A stretch of DNA of 5,106 bases from CAZVBV01 sp964513975 (GTDB lineage: Bacteria; Patescibacteriota; Gracilibacteria; UBA4473). Below are positions 5,006 to 5,106 of the stretch, in pieces. A program made the position numbers and the translations under genes. Where the stretch lies: positions 1 through 5,106 of the forward strand of contig CAZEON010000070.1 of assembly GCA_964513975.1 (NCBI GenBank). Reading direction: 5' to 3'. Every line of letters starts with the position of its first letter. Positions within the stretch are counted from its first letter, which is position 1. The notes beneath the pieces were generated by a model. That model searched no databases and was not told where the DNA came from. It saw only the letters and a list, made by a program, of their open reading frames with translations.

Positions 5006-5106
5006 ATGTTGACATTTCTTAAGAAACAATCTAAAGATAAGAAGAGTGTTCTTTCCTACATTTTAGGGTTAAACGCAACACTTGGTAGAAGAAGAATAAG
5101 AAAAAG
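5006..5106 (+). CDS. N-terminal fragment of an unidentified gene, cut by the window end
   Basis: An open frame runs from ATG 5006 through 33 complete codons to the end of the window without a stop. The start is supported by GAAAGGA 8 nt upstream and by the two-base gap after the preceding TAG. The visible residues begin MLTFLKKQSKDKK and include LSYILGLNATLGRRRIRK (16-33). They are strongly basic (13 Lys or Arg), so this is probably a cytoplasmic N-terminus; the rest of the protein is not visible. I do not recognise the family. Tight linkage suggests joint function or expression with the small membrane protein. Confidence 0.6.
   Translation, partial: MLTFLKKQSKDKKSVLSYILGLNATLGRRRIRK

Overview
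The window looks like a stretch of an AT-rich bacterial chromosome, most likely from the Candidate Phyla Radiation (Patescibacteria). This assignment is inferred from gene style, not from a marker gene. The clues are a secreted multi-domain beta protein ending in a FIWSDxS...DWLxGYxxxGLP tail of the type I associate with CPR surface proteins, a pilus-assembly-like protein of unusual architecture, a strongly diverged Lgt-family membrane protein, and a small three-helix membrane protein with an SGVPVFSMR motif. TGA behaves as a stop: no long reading frame contains one and one gene ends on it. That argues against lineages that read TGA as glycine. All supported genes lie on the plus strand.

Layout: (1) 38-1945, a secreted surface protein of about 630 residues with a signal peptide, a basic and aromatic low-complexity region and about three beta-rich domains. 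(2) 1946-2086, a 7-nt-period repeat array that can fold back on itself, followed by a very good sigma70-type extended -10 promoter (2040-2068). (3) 2087-3238, a membrane protein with two tandem PilC/GspF N-terminal-type modules, a coiled-coil region and three C-terminal membrane helices. Its start is placed at 2087, 78 nt inside the longest frame, because the promoter sits upstream of that ATG. (4) 3239-3423, three more 7-nt-period arrays. (5) 3424-4185, an Lgt-like seven-helix protein in which most catalytic positions are replaced. (6) 4186-4613, a 428-nt gene-free region with a nine-unit 7-nt-period array, four strong hairpins and one more short array. (7) 4614-5003, a small three-helix membrane protein, and two bases later the first 33 codons of another gene (5006 to the window end), which forms an operon with it.

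All recognisable genes are envelope-related (surface protein, pilus-platform-like protein, Lgt-like protein, small membrane protein). The separating repeats and the dedicated promoter suggest several transcription units rather than one operon; only the last pair is clearly co-transcribed.

Two observations stand out. First, every intergenic space carries tandem repeats of the same period, seven nucleotides, but with a different unit sequence each time. Second, the Lgt-like protein keeps the family fold signature while losing H103, R143, N146, E151, R239 and E243 equivalents (E. coli numbering), so it is unlikely to be an ordinary prolipoprotein diacylglyceryl transferase.
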